From positions 62,001 to 126,000 of the forward strand of contig CADADR010000005.1 of NCBI GenBank assembly GCA_902786745.1: a stretch of 64,000 bases of DNA, in the 5' to 3' direction. Below are positions 23,990 to 36,497 of the stretch, piece by piece; the first letter of the stretch is position 1, and each line of letters begins with the position of its first letter. The position numbers and the translations under genes are program-made. The notes beneath the pieces are model-generated. The model ran no database searches. It was given only the letters and a program-made list of their open reading frames with translations, and was not told where the DNA came from. This DNA comes from an uncultured Bacteroidia bacterium (lineage in GTDB: Bacteria; Bacteroidota; Bacteroidia; Bacteroidales; F082).

Positions 23990-24961
23990 ATGAAAAATGT
24001 GGCAATTATTTGTGGCGGAGATTCGGGAGAGTTTGAAATTTCCGTCAAAAGTGCACATGTGGTGAAGAAGAACCTGAATCCGCAACAGTATGATTCTCAT
24101 ATTATTGTGGTGTCAAAGAAAGGCTGGTATGGCTTGCTTGACGATGGTTCGCATATTGAGGTCGACAAGAACGATTTTTCCATCCAAGTCGATGGCCGCA
24201 AGGTGAAATTTGACGTGGCTTTCAATGCGGTGCATGGCGAGCCGGGCGAGAACGGGCCGCTTTCGGGTTATCTTGAGCTGATGGGCATCCCTTGCACCTC
24301 GTCGGATCTGACCACCTGTGCCCTCACTTTCCACAAGGATTTCTGCAAGCGGGTGGTGGCTTCCTACGGCGTGAAGGTGTCGCCCTCGGTGCTTATTAAT
24401 AAAGGTGAAGAATACGATGCCGCGACCATCATCAAGAAGATTGGACTGCCTATGTTCGTCAAGCCGACCTGCAACGGCTCCAGCGTGGGTGTGACCAAGG
24501 TGAAGACTGAGGAACAGTTTGTCCCGGCTGTGGAGACCGCCATGGCGGCAGGCGGCCAGGTGATGTGCGAGAAGTTCGTCAAAGGACGCGAGTTCGGCTG
24601 CGGTGCCATGAACTACAAAGGCAAGATGATGGTCTTCCCCTTGACCGAGATTTGCAGCAAGAACGAGTTCTTCGACTACGAAGCCAAATATACCGCCGGC
24701 AAATGCGATGAGGTGACGCCCGCACAGGTCGATGAAGACACCGAGATCGAGATCAAGGCCACGACGGCGATGCTCTACGAGAAGCTGGAATGCAAGGGCT
24801 TTGTCCGCATGGACTACATCGTCAGCGACGATGGCGTGTTCTTCATCGAAGCCAACATTGTGCCTGGTATGTCGGAGGCCAGCATCATCCCTGCGCAGGC
24901 CCGATGCTTCGGCCTGACGCTCGAACGGCTGTTCGGTATGGCAATAGAGAATGTCTTGTAA
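23990..24961 (+). CDS. ddl: D-alanine--D-alanine ligase
   Basis: 323 residues, an ATP-grasp enzyme that makes the D-Ala-D-Ala end of the peptidoglycan stem peptide. It is visible from the N-terminal CGGDSGEFEISVKSA (serine-rich substrate loop region), AVHGEPGENGPLSGYLELMGIP, the ATP-grasp stretch PMFVKPTCNGSSVGVTKV and the Mg-binding EANIVPGMSEAS end. Its length is normal. It faces away from the PASTA gene and shares a bidirectional terminator with frr. Confidence 0.95.
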   Translation: MKNVAIICGGDSGEFEISVKSAHVVKKNLNPQQYDSHIIVVSKKGWYGLLDDGSHIEVDKNDFSIQVDGRKVKFDVAFNAVHGEPGENGPLSGYLELMGIPCTSSDLTTCALTFHKDFCKRVVASYGVKVSPSVLINKGEEYDAATIIKKIGLPMFVKPTCNGSSVGVTKVKTEEQFVPAVETAMAAGGQVMCEKFVKGREFGCGAMNYKGKMMVFPLTEICSKNEFFDYEAKYTAGKCDEVTPAQVDEDTEIEIKATTAMLYEKLECKGFVRMDYIVSDDGVFFIEANIVPGMSEASIIPAQARCFGLTLERLFGMAIENVL

Positions 24962-24997
24962 AAGAAAAAGGAGCCAACCGGCTACTTTTTCTTTTAC
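24958..24997. terminator. Bidirectional terminator between ddl and frr
   Basis: GTAAAAGAAAAAG pairs with CTTTTTCTTTTAC around a GCC-AACC-GGC tip. It includes the ddl stop codon on one side and the frr stop codon on the other. Confidence 0.75.
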
Positions 24998-25557
24998 ACT
25001 GTCAAGATGTCTTTCGACTTCAACTCGGTGAGGTCCTCGATCTTCTTGATGTATTTGTCGGTGAGTTTCTGAATCTCCTCTTGCAGGAGCTTCGACTCGT
25101 CTTCCGAGATCACGTCTTTCTCCAACTTCTTGGCGTCGTCGTTGGCGTTGCGGCGTATGCCACGGATGCCGACTTTGGCTTCCTCGGCGGCGTTCTTGGT
25201 GCGCTTCACCAGCTCCTTACGGCGTTCCTCGGTCAAGGCGGGCACTGCGATACGCAGGATCTCGCCGTTGTTGATGGGGTTGAAACCCAAGTTGGCGTTC
25301 AGGATGGCCTTGGCGATGTTGTTGAGTGCGCTCTTGTCGAAAGGTTGCACCACAATCATGCGGGCGTCGGTGCAGCCGATGTTGGCGGTCTGCTCGATGG
25401 GCACCGTCGTGCCGTAGTATTCAACCATAACGCCGTTCAGCATGGCCGGACTGGCCTTGCCTGCCCTGATGCCCTGAAACTCATGCTCCAAGTGCTTGAT
25501 GGTGTTGTCCATGCTTTCAGTGGCCTCGTCTAATACAAATTGAGAATCTTCAGTCAT
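24994..25557 (-). CDS. frr: Ribosome recycling factor
   Basis: 187 residues, the usual RRF length. With EF-G it splits the post-termination ribosome. Typical blocks are MDNTIKHLEHEFQGIRAGKASPAMLNGVMVEYYGT, then PFDKSALNNIAKAI, NPINNGEILRIAVPALTEERRKELVK and the C-terminal long helix. It has its own good promoter at 25577-25607. In many genomes frr follows pyrH; here three kilobases and a glycosyltransferase gene separate them. Confidence 0.96.
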   Translation of the reverse strand: MTEDSQFVLDEATESMDNTIKHLEHEFQGIRAGKASPAMLNGVMVEYYGTTVPIEQTANIGCTDARMIVVQPFDKSALNNIAKAILNANLGFNPINNGEILRIAVPALTEERRKELVKRTKNAAEEAKVGIRGIRRNANDDAKKLEKDVISEDESKLLQEEIQKLTDKYIKKIEDLTELKSKDILTV

Positions 25558-25576
25558 AGTCGTATGAATTTTGGTG

Positions 25577-25607
25577 CAAAAGTAAATATTTTTCTTTTTC
25601 CGTTCAA
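25577..25607 (-). promoter_or_regulatory. frr promoter
   Basis: Minus strand: TTG (25605-25607), 20 bases, TACTTTTG (25577-25584). It matches the Bacteroidetes consensus, and the start codon lies 19 bases beyond. Confidence 0.6.
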
Positions 25608-25629
25608 AAATCCTGCCATTTTTCTCGAC

Positions 25630-27552
25630 TCAGTTGAGCGGCTCATACAAACCTGTCAGCACGCGGCTCTTCGTCGTGTAGTAATAGCTTAACTTGGTCA
25701 CGACGAGCGGTTTCTTGTCCTGGTTCCAGAGGTAGGCTTTGATGTACTTGCCAGCGGGCTTGAAGTCGTCGCTGAAGAGGATGGCGTCGGCAACGGCATG
25801 GTCGCCAGGCATGAAGTGTCCGTCATCGGGCAGGGAGCTGTGCCATAAGATAAGGGAGTCGGTGGCGGCATCGTGCACCTCGATGACGGCGACGCATCGG
25901 CCGAGTTCGACTTCGTTATGGATCTTTGCAATGACGCTGAGCGCCTCGATGTCGGCAGGCAAGGAGTCGCATGCGAAGGTGAAGCCTTTGCCCCATTCCT
26001 GTCCCTCTTGGTAGGCGTAGGGATTTTCGCTCAAATCGTTGAGCAGGTATTGACCGCCTTCGACAGGCGCTTTGCTCAAGGTGAGGTAACGTGAGGTGAA
26101 CCAGTCTTTCTTCTCGATGAGGTAGGGATAGTTGCCCACGGCGGTGGCTTCCCAGATCGGGTTGACGTAGTCGGTCCACCCGAAACCCAGCATTGGATTT
26201 TCGTGGTGTTCGCTGAGCCAACGGTTGAAGTCACCCAACTCGGCTTCGCGCACTAAATCACCTTCTTCGTTGTAGATACGGTTGAAGATGATGCGGTTGT
26301 CGACGTCGGTCTTCGCTTGATAGAACTCGGCAGCCTCGCCAATCTCGGTCCTTGTCGCGAACTGGATCTTGTCGCCATATTGGTCCTTGTCTTGCTGCAT
26401 CTCGGCGGCAATCTGGTCGAAGCCTTGGTGGTACATCAGGTCGTAGTAGCGACGCTCCATGACGAGCGAGGCGGTGCCGACAAAGAGGATGGCGGCCACG
26501 ACCAAGGCGGTCTGCCATGGCGACAAGGTGCGGGTGCCAAACAAGGAAAAGGCCACGATGATGACGAAGGGATAGCTGAAGATCAGCGTGCTGTGTTGGA
26601 TGATGGGCTCGCGCTTCAACGAATAGATGAAGGCGATGGCGAAGATGATGACGAACCAGGCGATGCCGGCCCAACGCAAGGGCTGGCGTTGCTTGCTGCG
26701 CCTGCCCAGGATAAGGGGCAGAATGATGATGATGCCCACGGTAAACATGAACAGCATCGAGTAGTTCATCGTGTATTGGATGAAATCGGTGAGGAAGGTG
26801 GACTTGGGCGCTGCCAACCAACCGCCGATGCTGCCACTCACGAAGAGCTGCTGCCAGAAGATGGGCAGGGTGGGGGCAAACAAGACCACGGCCGCTATGC
26901 CGCTGAGCCAATAGGCCTTGCGACGCTCCTTGGGCAGGAAGAACAAGCCCGTCAAGAAGATGAGCCCCGCCTGCGCGATGGAGAAATACTGGATGACGGA
27001 GCAAGCCCAGGCCGATAAGGCAAAACCGATGTAATCCCTTGTCGTCGTTTTCGTCCCGAAAACGACCTTATGCCAAAACACAGCCATCAGCAGGACGAAG
27101 AACAGTCCCGCCGAATAAGGTCTCGCCAGCTGGCTATAGAAGATGGTAAACTGGCTGACGGCGAAGAAGGCGGCTGAAAAGAGGCCCACCTTGCGGTTGA
27201 ACCACTGCCGTCCTATAAGATAGATAAGGTATATGGAGGCGATGCCCATCAGCACGAAGGGCAGCTTGACCCAGAATGCACTCCATCCGAAGAGCTTCAC
27301 CCATCCCCAGAGGAACAGCTGCACCCCGATGGGATGGCTGTCGGGCATCACGCCCTGCTGAATGAAGTCGTGGAAGTTGTCGAAGCGGGTACGCAGCAAG
27401 GCGCTGAACTCATCGTGCATAAACGGCACCTGGCCCAGTTTCCAAAGCCTCAGGACAGCGGCAACGAGGATGATGATGCCGATGAGGATGTAGTCCATCC
27501 TCTTGCTCGGCACATTATGGATTTTGCGCAGATGGTTTTTGCGGGTCCTCAT
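25630..27552 (-). CDS. PMT/ArnT-like membrane glycosyltransferase (GT39 superfamily)
   Basis: 640 residues with about ten membrane helices in the first 370 residues, then a soluble domain. The first periplasmic loop has the conserved acidic pair in PFMHDEFSALLRTR, and the second has QLARPYSAGL. These are marks of the GT-C fold PMT_2 family, which uses polyprenyl-phosphate sugars. The acceptor (lipid A, protein or polysaccharide) cannot be deduced. An alternative start is the Met at residue 19. It overlaps pyrH by four bases, so it is transcribed with secA and pyrH upstream. Confidence 0.75.
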   Translation of the reverse strand: MRTRKNHLRKIHNVPSKRMDYILIGIIILVAAVLRLWKLGQVPFMHDEFSALLRTRFDNFHDFIQQGVMPDSHPIGVQLFLWGWVKLFGWSAFWVKLPFVLMGIASIYLIYLIGRQWFNRKVGLFSAAFFAVSQFTIFYSQLARPYSAGLFFVLLMAVFWHKVVFGTKTTTRDYIGFALSAWACSVIQYFSIAQAGLIFLTGLFFLPKERRKAYWLSGIAAVVLFAPTLPIFWQQLFVSGSIGGWLAAPKSTFLTDFIQYTMNYSMLFMFTVGIIIILPLILGRRSKQRQPLRWAGIAWFVIIFAIAFIYSLKREPIIQHSTLIFSYPFVIIVAFSLFGTRTLSPWQTALVVAAILFVGTASLVMERRYYDLMYHQGFDQIAAEMQQDKDQYGDKIQFATRTEIGEAAEFYQAKTDVDNRIIFNRIYNEEGDLVREAELGDFNRWLSEHHENPMLGFGWTDYVNPIWEATAVGNYPYLIEKKDWFTSRYLTLSKAPVEGGQYLLNDLSENPYAYQEGQEWGKGFTFACDSLPADIEALSVIAKIHNEVELGRCVAVIEVHDAATDSLILWHSSLPDDGHFMPGDHAVADAILFSDDFKPAGKYIKAYLWNQDKKPLVVTKLSYYYTTKSRVLTGLYEPLN

Positions 27553-28256
27553 TTCGTCACCAGCGTTCCGATGTTCTCGCCACGCAACACCTTCATCAGG
27601 TTACCGCGCGTGTTCATGTCGAAGACGTACATCGGCATGTCGTTTTCCTTACACATGGTGAAGGCGGTCATGTCCATCACCTTCAGGTTGCGTTGGTAGG
27701 CTTCGTCGTAGGTGATGTGCTCGAACTTGGTGGCGGTGGGGTCTTTCTCGGGGTCGGCGGTGTAGATGCCGTCCACACGGGTGCCTTTCAGGATGATGTC
27801 AGCCTTGATCTCGACGGCGCGGAGGGCCGAGCCTGTGTCGGTGGTGAAGAAGGGGTTGCCGGTGCCGGCGCCCATCACCACGATGTGGCCTTCCTCAAGC
27901 AGACGGATGGCCTTGGCGCTGCTCATCGTGTCGGCGATGCGGTCGATGTAGAGACCGGAGAGCAGGGTGGCTTTTTGTCCCTTGCCCTGCAGGGTCGATT
28001 GCATGGCCATCGAGTTGATGACGGTGGCGAGCATGCCCATATAGTCGCCTTGGATGCGGTCCATGCCCTTCGAGGCACCTTGCAGGCCGCGGTAGATGTT
28101 GCCGCCGCCGATGACGATGCCAATCTGCACGCCCGCCTGGGCGGCTTCGATGATTTCGTCGGCATATTCACCCAGACGCACCGGGTCGATGCCATATTGC
28201 TGGCTACCCATCAGGGCCTCGCCACTGAGCTTCAGTAATACTCTTTTGTATTTCAT
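27549..28256 (-). CDS. pyrH: UMP kinase
   Basis: 235 residues, an amino-acid-kinase-fold enzyme phosphorylating UMP to UDP. Diagnostic stretches are YKRVLLKLSGEALMG, IGIVIGGGNIYRGLQG, DYMGMLATVINSMAMQ, GTGNPFFTTDTGSALRA and DGIYTADPEKDPTATKFE. Length and motifs are normal. It lies between secA (21-base gap) and the membrane glycosyltransferase (four-base overlap). Confidence 0.96.
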   Translation of the reverse strand: MKYKRVLLKLSGEALMGSQQYGIDPVRLGEYADEIIEAAQAGVQIGIVIGGGNIYRGLQGASKGMDRIQGDYMGMLATVINSMAMQSTLQGKGQKATLLSGLYIDRIADTMSSAKAIRLLEEGHIVVMGAGTGNPFFTTDTGSALRAVEIKADIILKGTRVDGIYTADPEKDPTATKFEHITYDEAYQRNLKVMDMTAFTMCKENDMPMYVFDMNTRGNLMKVLRGENIGTLVTK

Positions 28257-28277
28257 GGTGTTTTTGTTTTTTATGGA

Positions 28278-31580
<3,303 letters not shown>

Positions 31581-31882
31581 TTATTTAGAATTGATAATTT
31601 AAAATTGATAATTGACAATTATTAGATGATTGCGGGGTTGCGCAAAATTCGTGCAAAGGTACGGTTTTTCCGTGAATTGTCGGAAAAATGTGCCAAAAAG
31701 GCAGTGGAAAGTGGTTGTTTTGTACGGATATTAGTCCGGCAATGGCTCAAATCGCCGTTTGAAAACTACCGATTTTATGCAATAAATGCGCCGTACTGCA
31801 TAAAAAAGTATGTTTTTTGTGCAATAGGATGCATAAATTGAATAAAAAGTTGTATTTTTGCAGCGAAATACGATAATAGAAC
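31581..31882. other. Divergent intergenic region between secA and the DUF4143 ATPase
   Basis: It holds short A+T-rich direct repeats (AATTGATAATT type, 31590-31615), the secA -7 box (minus strand TACCTTTG, 31654-31661) and a plus-strand TATTTTTG box (31852-31859) before the ATPase gene. A 71-codon frame here has no protein-like features. Confidence 0.5.
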
Positions 31883-33136
31883 ATGAAGACAATCATTCTG
31901 AATCAGCGAAAAGAGCGTGATGAACTGCTTTCGCGTCCTTATCTGGAACGTCGGAGCAACCAAGATATGGATTTGTTGCTAAGCAGTCATCTTATCAAGT
32001 TGATAACGGGACCTCGTCGTGTGGGCAAATCTACGCAGGCTTTGCTGATGTTACGAAACAGGAATTTTGCCTACTTGAATTTCGATAATCAGCAGCTGTT
32101 GGATACTTGGGATGCCAATCTGGTCATGCGGATGCTGGATGACGTCTACCCGGGTTACGAGTACATCTTGCTTGATGAGGTTCAAAACCTTGAGGCGTGG
32201 GACTTGTGGGTCAGCGAGCTTTACAGGTTGGGAAAAAACCTTGTCATTACGGGAAGCAATGCAAAGATGCTTTCGAGTGAGATGGCCACAGCGCTGACGG
32301 GGAAGTACCTGAAGGTTGAAATGTTGCCCTTTAGCCTTGAGGAGTTTTTTGATTGGAATAAACTGGATCTCAGTAGGTTGAATCCTGAGCGACAAGCAGA
32401 TGCCTCTGCGCTGATGGACGACTATATGAGGAATGGCGGTTATCCTGAGGTGGTGGCATCGCGCCAGTTGACACGTACCTACCTTGATACCTTGTTTGAT
32501 TCCATCGTGTGGAAGGATGTGGCCAAGCGCCACAGTGTCAGAAACGTCACGGACTTAAACGACCTTGCCCTATATTTGGTCTCCAATTTCTGCAATCCCA
32601 TAAGTGCCAATGAGTTGACTGAAGAACTAGGCTTCTCCAGTGTCAACACGACCAAAAAGTTCATGGACTATCTGCATGAGCCCTATCTGTTTTACTACCT
32701 ACCTCGTTACAACAACAAACTGAAGTTGATGAAAAAGGCACCGAGGAAAGTTTATGTAGTTGACAACGGATTTGTTGCTGCCAAAGCCTTCTCTTTGAGT
32801 GACAACCTTGGACATTTGCTCGAAAACCAGGTTTTCGTCGAGTTGTTGCGGCAGGGGTATGACACCGATAAGACCATGTTTTATTATCGTTCGCGCAACG
32901 ACAAGGAAGTGGATTTCGTCTTGCGCAAAGGCACGCACATAGAACAATTAGTGCAGGTCTGCTATGATATGAGCAATGTCAAGACTGAGAAGCGAGAAGT
33001 GGACAGCCTTGTCGAATGTGCAGACGAATTGAATTGCAGTAACCTTGTCATCGTGACGAACAACGAGGAGCGCACTATAGAGAAAGATGGGTTTAGGATA
33101 GATGTTGTGCCTGTGGCGAAGTGGAGTATCTCTTAG
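31883..33136 (+). CDS. ATP-binding protein, AAA_14 + DUF4143
   Basis: 417 residues. The N-terminal P-loop is ITGPRRVGKSTQALL, the Walker B is YILLDEVQNL, and sensor residues lie in LVITGSNAKML. The C-terminal DUF4143 domain has a restriction-endonuclease-like EVDFVL strand (RSRNDKEVDFVLRKG). This family is abundant and patchy in Bacteroidetes and archaea; its role is not settled, with defence, plasmid or toxin-related functions suggested. It stands alone with its own promoter and is lower in G+C than its neighbours, which fits recent gain. Family assignment is firm. Confidence 0.85.
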   Translation: MKTIILNQRKERDELLSRPYLERRSNQDMDLLLSSHLIKLITGPRRVGKSTQALLMLRNRNFAYLNFDNQQLLDTWDANLVMRMLDDVYPGYEYILLDEVQNLEAWDLWVSELYRLGKNLVITGSNAKMLSSEMATALTGKYLKVEMLPFSLEEFFDWNKLDLSRLNPERQADASALMDDYMRNGGYPEVVASRQLTRTYLDTLFDSIVWKDVAKRHSVRNVTDLNDLALYLVSNFCNPISANELTEELGFSSVNTTKKFMDYLHEPYLFYYLPRYNNKLKLMKKAPRKVYVVDNGFVAAKAFSLSDNLGHLLENQVFVELLRQGYDTDKTMFYYRSRNDKEVDFVLRKGTHIEQLVQVCYDMSNVKTEKREVDSLVECADELNCSNLVIVTNNEERTIEKDGFRIDVVPVAKWSIS

Positions 33137-33139
33137 AAA

Positions 33140-33250
33140 CAGAGACTTTTTTCCGGAAAATTTATCTTAAAAAAGGGACTTTTTCCGAAAATTTCAGCCC
33201 AAAAAAGGGAATTATTCCATGATTTTAAAGGGTGAAAATGGGATTTTTTC
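33140..33250 (+). repeat. A/T-rich direct repeats after the DUF4143 gene
   Basis: Two and a half units of about 33 bases each combine ACTTTTTTCCGGAAAATTT (or ACTTTTTCCGAAAATTT) with AAAAAAGGG. They lie in the gap between two convergent genes. The function is unknown; they may help end transcription. Confidence 0.45.
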
Positions 33251-33255
33251 CGATT

Positions 33256-34626
33256 TTACTTCCCATACAATCGTCTTACCCTTTCCTCCAAATACCGCTC
33301 TGGGCTTGGTGCCGGTGCCTCGCCAATCTTGTTGTTGCGCTTGATGAGGATGTATTCGGGGAAGGTGCGCACATTGTAGGCTTCCAAAAGCAGTATCTGG
33401 TCGCCGAGGTCGAGGAGGGGCCAATCCATCCGTTTTTCGGTGAATTGTTTTTTCATTATGTCCATCTTGTCGTGGGCGGCGATGGTGAGGATCTGCACCG
33501 AGTCTTGCCATTGGTTGTGAAGGTCTCTCAGCTCCGAGAACTGGCGTTCGGCGACGGGCGACATCCCATCGACGAATTGCAACAGTACCAAACCGTCTTT
33601 GAAGTCGGAGAGGCTGACCGCCTTGCCGTCGCGGTCTTTCAGGGTGAAGTCGGTGGCAGCAGTGCCAGGGGCGAGGCGCTCGTATTTCGTGAAGAAATCG
33701 CTGATGATGGCTTTATGCTCCTCGTAGTTTGTCCGGCTACCGATATAAGCGAGGTGCCCTTTGGCGAGATGGCTCGTGCCGCGGTCGCCGTAGCAGAGTT
33801 TCTGCAGGTTGAAGATGGTGATGAGCTCGGCCAGTTGCGGGTTCTTCGCCATGAGCGGGTCGGTGGCCAGGTATTTCTTTAAGGAGATAGGGCCTTCGCC
33901 AAAGGCGTCGTTGAGCAGATGGCTGTCGTAGGCGGCGCTGTTGAAGTAGCCGTCAAAGAGTTCCTTGAACAGGTCGATGTAGGCGCTCTGGGTGTAGAGC
34001 ACGGGCTGCCCGTCGTAGTAGTCCTTGATGATTTTCTTGCCGCCGTCGGTGCTGATGCCTAGTTTGATGGCCGCAATCTTATAGCGGTTGTGGTTCTTCA
34101 CATAGTCCGACGTGATGTTGGGCACCTCGCGGCTGATGGCATTCTGTATGGAGTCGATATAACGCAGCTGACGGCCGCGGTAGATTTGGTTGAAATGCTC
34201 CGTCATGTAGGCGTTGATGATCTCCTCGGAATAGATGACTTGGCGGTAGATGTTCTTGTCGGTGGCTCTCTTGACGCGTAAGGTCGGCAGCTCCTTCTCG
34301 AAATAGGAGACGATCTCCTGTTGTTTAGGCACGAGGATCTCGATGTCGTAGGAGGCGTTGGGGGAGAGGATGAGGTCGACATACTCCAAGCCGACATAGA
34401 TGCGGCAGGGGAGGATCTGCTTTACGTTGCCTTCCAGGATGAAATGGCCTTGGGCGTCGGTCTGGCTTTGGTCGAGGAGAATGCCGGTCTCGTTGACGAG
34501 GTCTTCGTAGGCGAAGAGCCGCATCAAGGTGTTGGTTTTGTTGCTCCTACCGGTAATCGTCACATTCTGGGCGCTTGCCGTGAGGAAGAGCAGGGAGAAA
34601 AATAGCGTGATAATCTTTCGTTTCAT
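33256..34626 (-). CDS. Exported thioredoxin-fold (TlpA/AhpC-like) protein lacking redox cysteines
   Basis: 456 residues: a signal peptide (MKRKIITLFFSLLFLTASAQ), a DUF4369-like beta domain, a long helical middle and a C-terminal redoxin domain from about residue 315 (GTAATDFTLKDRDGKAVSLSDFKDGLVLLQFVDGMSPVAERQF). The position where active members have CxxC reads DGMSPV, with no cysteine, so thiol-disulfide exchange is unlikely. A structural or binding role is possible. It lies 26 bases downstream of coaD on the same strand. Family call good, function open. Confidence 0.75.
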   Translation of the reverse strand: MKRKIITLFFSLLFLTASAQNVTITGRSNKTNTLMRLFAYEDLVNETGILLDQSQTDAQGHFILEGNVKQILPCRIYVGLEYVDLILSPNASYDIEILVPKQQEIVSYFEKELPTLRVKRATDKNIYRQVIYSEEIINAYMTEHFNQIYRGRQLRYIDSIQNAISREVPNITSDYVKNHNRYKIAAIKLGISTDGGKKIIKDYYDGQPVLYTQSAYIDLFKELFDGYFNSAAYDSHLLNDAFGEGPISLKKYLATDPLMAKNPQLAELITIFNLQKLCYGDRGTSHLAKGHLAYIGSRTNYEEHKAIISDFFTKYERLAPGTAATDFTLKDRDGKAVSLSDFKDGLVLLQFVDGMSPVAERQFSELRDLHNQWQDSVQILTIAAHDKMDIMKKQFTEKRMDWPLLDLGDQILLLEAYNVRTFPEYILIKRNNKIGEAPAPSPERYLEERVRRLYGK

Positions 34627-34652
34627 GCACTGAAAACGAAATTGGGGTGGAA

Positions 34653-35123
34653 TTATTGCCTTTTCGGCAACTTCACCTCTTTGGGCAAAAACTTTGAGGT
34701 GTCGCCGCCGTTCTTGTAGATGTCGCGGACGACGCTCGACGACACGCCCACCAGCTCGCTCTCAGTCAGCAGGAAGATGGTCTCCAACTCGGGGTGCAGG
34801 CGCTTGTTGGCGTGCCCGATCATGTTCTCGTATTCGAAGTCGCTGCCACAGCGCAGGCCACGGATGATGGTGTTGGCGCCCACCTTCTTGCAGAAGTCGG
34901 CGGTGAGGCCTTCGTAGCTCTCCACCTTCACCTGGGGATAGTTTTTGAAGACGGCCTTGCACCATTTGATGCGGTCTTTCAGCTCAAAAGTGGAGCGTTT
35001 TTCCATGTTGATGCCGACGGCGACGTAGATCTCGTCGAACATGGGCAGGGCTCTTAAAACGATGGAACGGTGACCCAAGGTGATGGGGTCGAAGGAACCG
35101 GGGAATACGGCTATTCTTTTCAT
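34653..35123 (-). CDS. coaD: Phosphopantetheine adenylyltransferase
   Basis: 156 residues, normal length. It makes dephospho-CoA from phosphopantetheine and ATP, the step before CoaE, which is encoded at 62462. The N-terminal nucleotidyl-transferase motif is FPGSFDPITLGHRSIVLRA (T-x-GH), and the second motif is GVSSSVVRDIYKNGG. RGLRCGSDFEYE is the substrate region. It sits between a NUDIX gene and an exported redoxin-like gene on the same strand. Confidence 0.96.
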   Translation of the reverse strand: MKRIAVFPGSFDPITLGHRSIVLRALPMFDEIYVAVGINMEKRSTFELKDRIKWCKAVFKNYPQVKVESYEGLTADFCKKVGANTIIRGLRCGSDFEYENMIGHANKRLHPELETIFLLTESELVGVSSSVVRDIYKNGGDTSKFLPKEVKLPKRQ

Positions 35124-35154
35124 TTCGTTTGATTTGAAATCGGCTGCAAAAGTA

Positions 35155-35781
35155 TCACTTTGTCACGATTTGGCGCAATTCTTTTCCAAGAATTTCACTG
35201 ATGGAGCGGAAAGTATTTTTCAAAAACCCTTCAACCTCTTCTTTTCCAATGAGTTTTATCTCAGTGATGCCCTCTTCGGTTTGCGGTTTGGGCTGTATGG
35301 CCTCCGAAGTGCTCATGAGGTACCAATAGGTCGGTTTCAGTGCCCACTCCTCGTGCTCCAGATAGCAATGCCAAGTGGTCGTCAAAGCCTTGACGATCTT
35401 CAAGTTGCCAATGCCTGTCTCTTCTTCCACCTCGCGCATGGCGGCTTCTTCGGGGGTCTCTCCTTGTTCGACGTGGCCCTTGGGTAGGTCGGGGATGCCT
35501 TTGCGCACGATGCTGACGAAATGGCCGTCTTTTTCGACGACGCCTCCCGCCGCAGGTGCCAGCCTGAAGGTCTCTTTCAGGGCTTGCACCACGGCGTTTT
35601 CACCCACTTCGTGGATGAAAGTGTCGCCGGGATCGCGGTCGTCGAGCCATTCGGGCAAAAAATCGCACAAGAGTTCGGCATCGTATCTGTCGGATTCTTG
35701 GGGCGTTGCGTCAAATTTCAAAGAATCACCTTCAATTTTTGGAAAAACCAGTGCTTTGTTTTCTTGAAAAATCTTGTACAT
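35155..35781 (-). CDS. NUDIX hydrolase
   Basis: 208 residues. The Nudix box is intact: GHVEQGETPEEAAMREVEEE followed by TGI. A unique N-terminal half of about 90 residues precedes it. It hydrolyses a nucleoside diphosphate linked compound; which one cannot be told. I place the start at 35781 because the promoter -7 box TATCTTTG (minus strand, 35812-35819) covers the earlier in-frame ATG at 35814, so that codon would not be transcribed. It is divergent from pyrE and 31 bases upstream of coaD. Confidence 0.85.
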   Translation of the reverse strand: MYKIFQENKALVFPKIEGDSLKFDATPQESDRYDAELLCDFLPEWLDDRDPGDTFIHEVGENAVVQALKETFRLAPAAGGVVEKDGHFVSIVRKGIPDLPKGHVEQGETPEEAAMREVEEETGIGNLKIVKALTTTWHCYLEHEEWALKPTYWYLMSTSEAIQPKPQTEEGITEIKLIGKEEVEGFLKNTFRSISEILGKELRQIVTK

Positions 35782-35849
35782 TTGCAGTCTGTTTGTTTTG
35801 TTTTCAAGCGACAAAGATATAAAAATAGTCTCGACAAAGCTCTTTTACC

Positions 35850-36497
35850 ATGAAATACGAAGATTCAGCATTGACTTTGGCCCAGCATCTGCTTCAGATC
35901 AAGGCCGTGAAGCTCAGCCCAAAGGCTCCGTTCACTTGGGCGTCCGGACTGAAAAGCCCTATTTATTGCGACAACCGTGTCACGCTTTCCTATCCTGCCG
36001 TGCGTACCTATATCCGCCAGCAGTTTGTGGAGAAGATCATACAAAACTACGGCAAACCCGATGTGATAGCGGGTGTGGCCACGGGTGGCATCGCCCAAGG
36101 CGCGCTGGTGGCACAGGAGTTGGGCCTGCCTTTCGTGTATGTGCGTAGCGAGAAGAAGTCGCACGGCATGCAGAACCAGATCGAAGGCGTGCTTACCCCG
36201 GGTCAGTCGGTGGTGGTCATCGAGGACTTGGTGTCCACGGGCAAGTCGAGCCTCTTGGCCGTCGATGCCTTGCGTGAGGCTGGCGCCGAGGTGAAAGGCA
36301 TGGTGGCCATCTTCACCTATCAGATGGAACTCGCCAAGAAGAACTTCGAGGAAAAGGATTGTCAGCTGGTGACGCTGTCGAACTACGAGACGCTGATCCA
36401 AAAGGCCGTCGAGGAGAAATATGTCACCGAGGAAGACGTGCAGTCACTCAAGGAATGGCGCAAGGACCAACAGGCCTGGAGCGACCAGTGGAATTAA
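35850..36497 (+). CDS. pyrE: Orotate phosphoribosyltransferase
   Basis: 215 residues. It joins orotate to PRPP in pyrimidine synthesis. The PRPP-binding motif is VVVIEDLVSTGKSSLLAVDAL, the hood and flexible loop are YVRSEKKSHGMQNQIEG, and the N-terminus has FTWASGLKSPIYCDNR. Length and motifs are normal. It is divergent from the NUDIX gene. Its last bases overlap the end of the biotin ligase gene on the other strand. Confidence 0.96.
   Translation: MKYEDSALTLAQHLLQIKAVKLSPKAPFTWASGLKSPIYCDNRVTLSYPAVRTYIRQQFVEKIIQNYGKPDVIAGVATGGIAQGALVAQELGLPFVYVRSEKKSHGMQNQIEGVLTPGQSVVVIEDLVSTGKSSLLAVDALREAGAEVKGMVAIFTYQMELAKKNFEEKDCQLVTLSNYETLIQKAVEEKYVTEEDVQSLKEWRKDQQAWSDQWN

Noticed and set aside
31626..31841. 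71-codon plus-strand gene upstream of the DUF4143 ATPase
   Set aside because: It overlaps the secA promoter and has composition typical of noncoding A+T-rich DNA with no conserved features.
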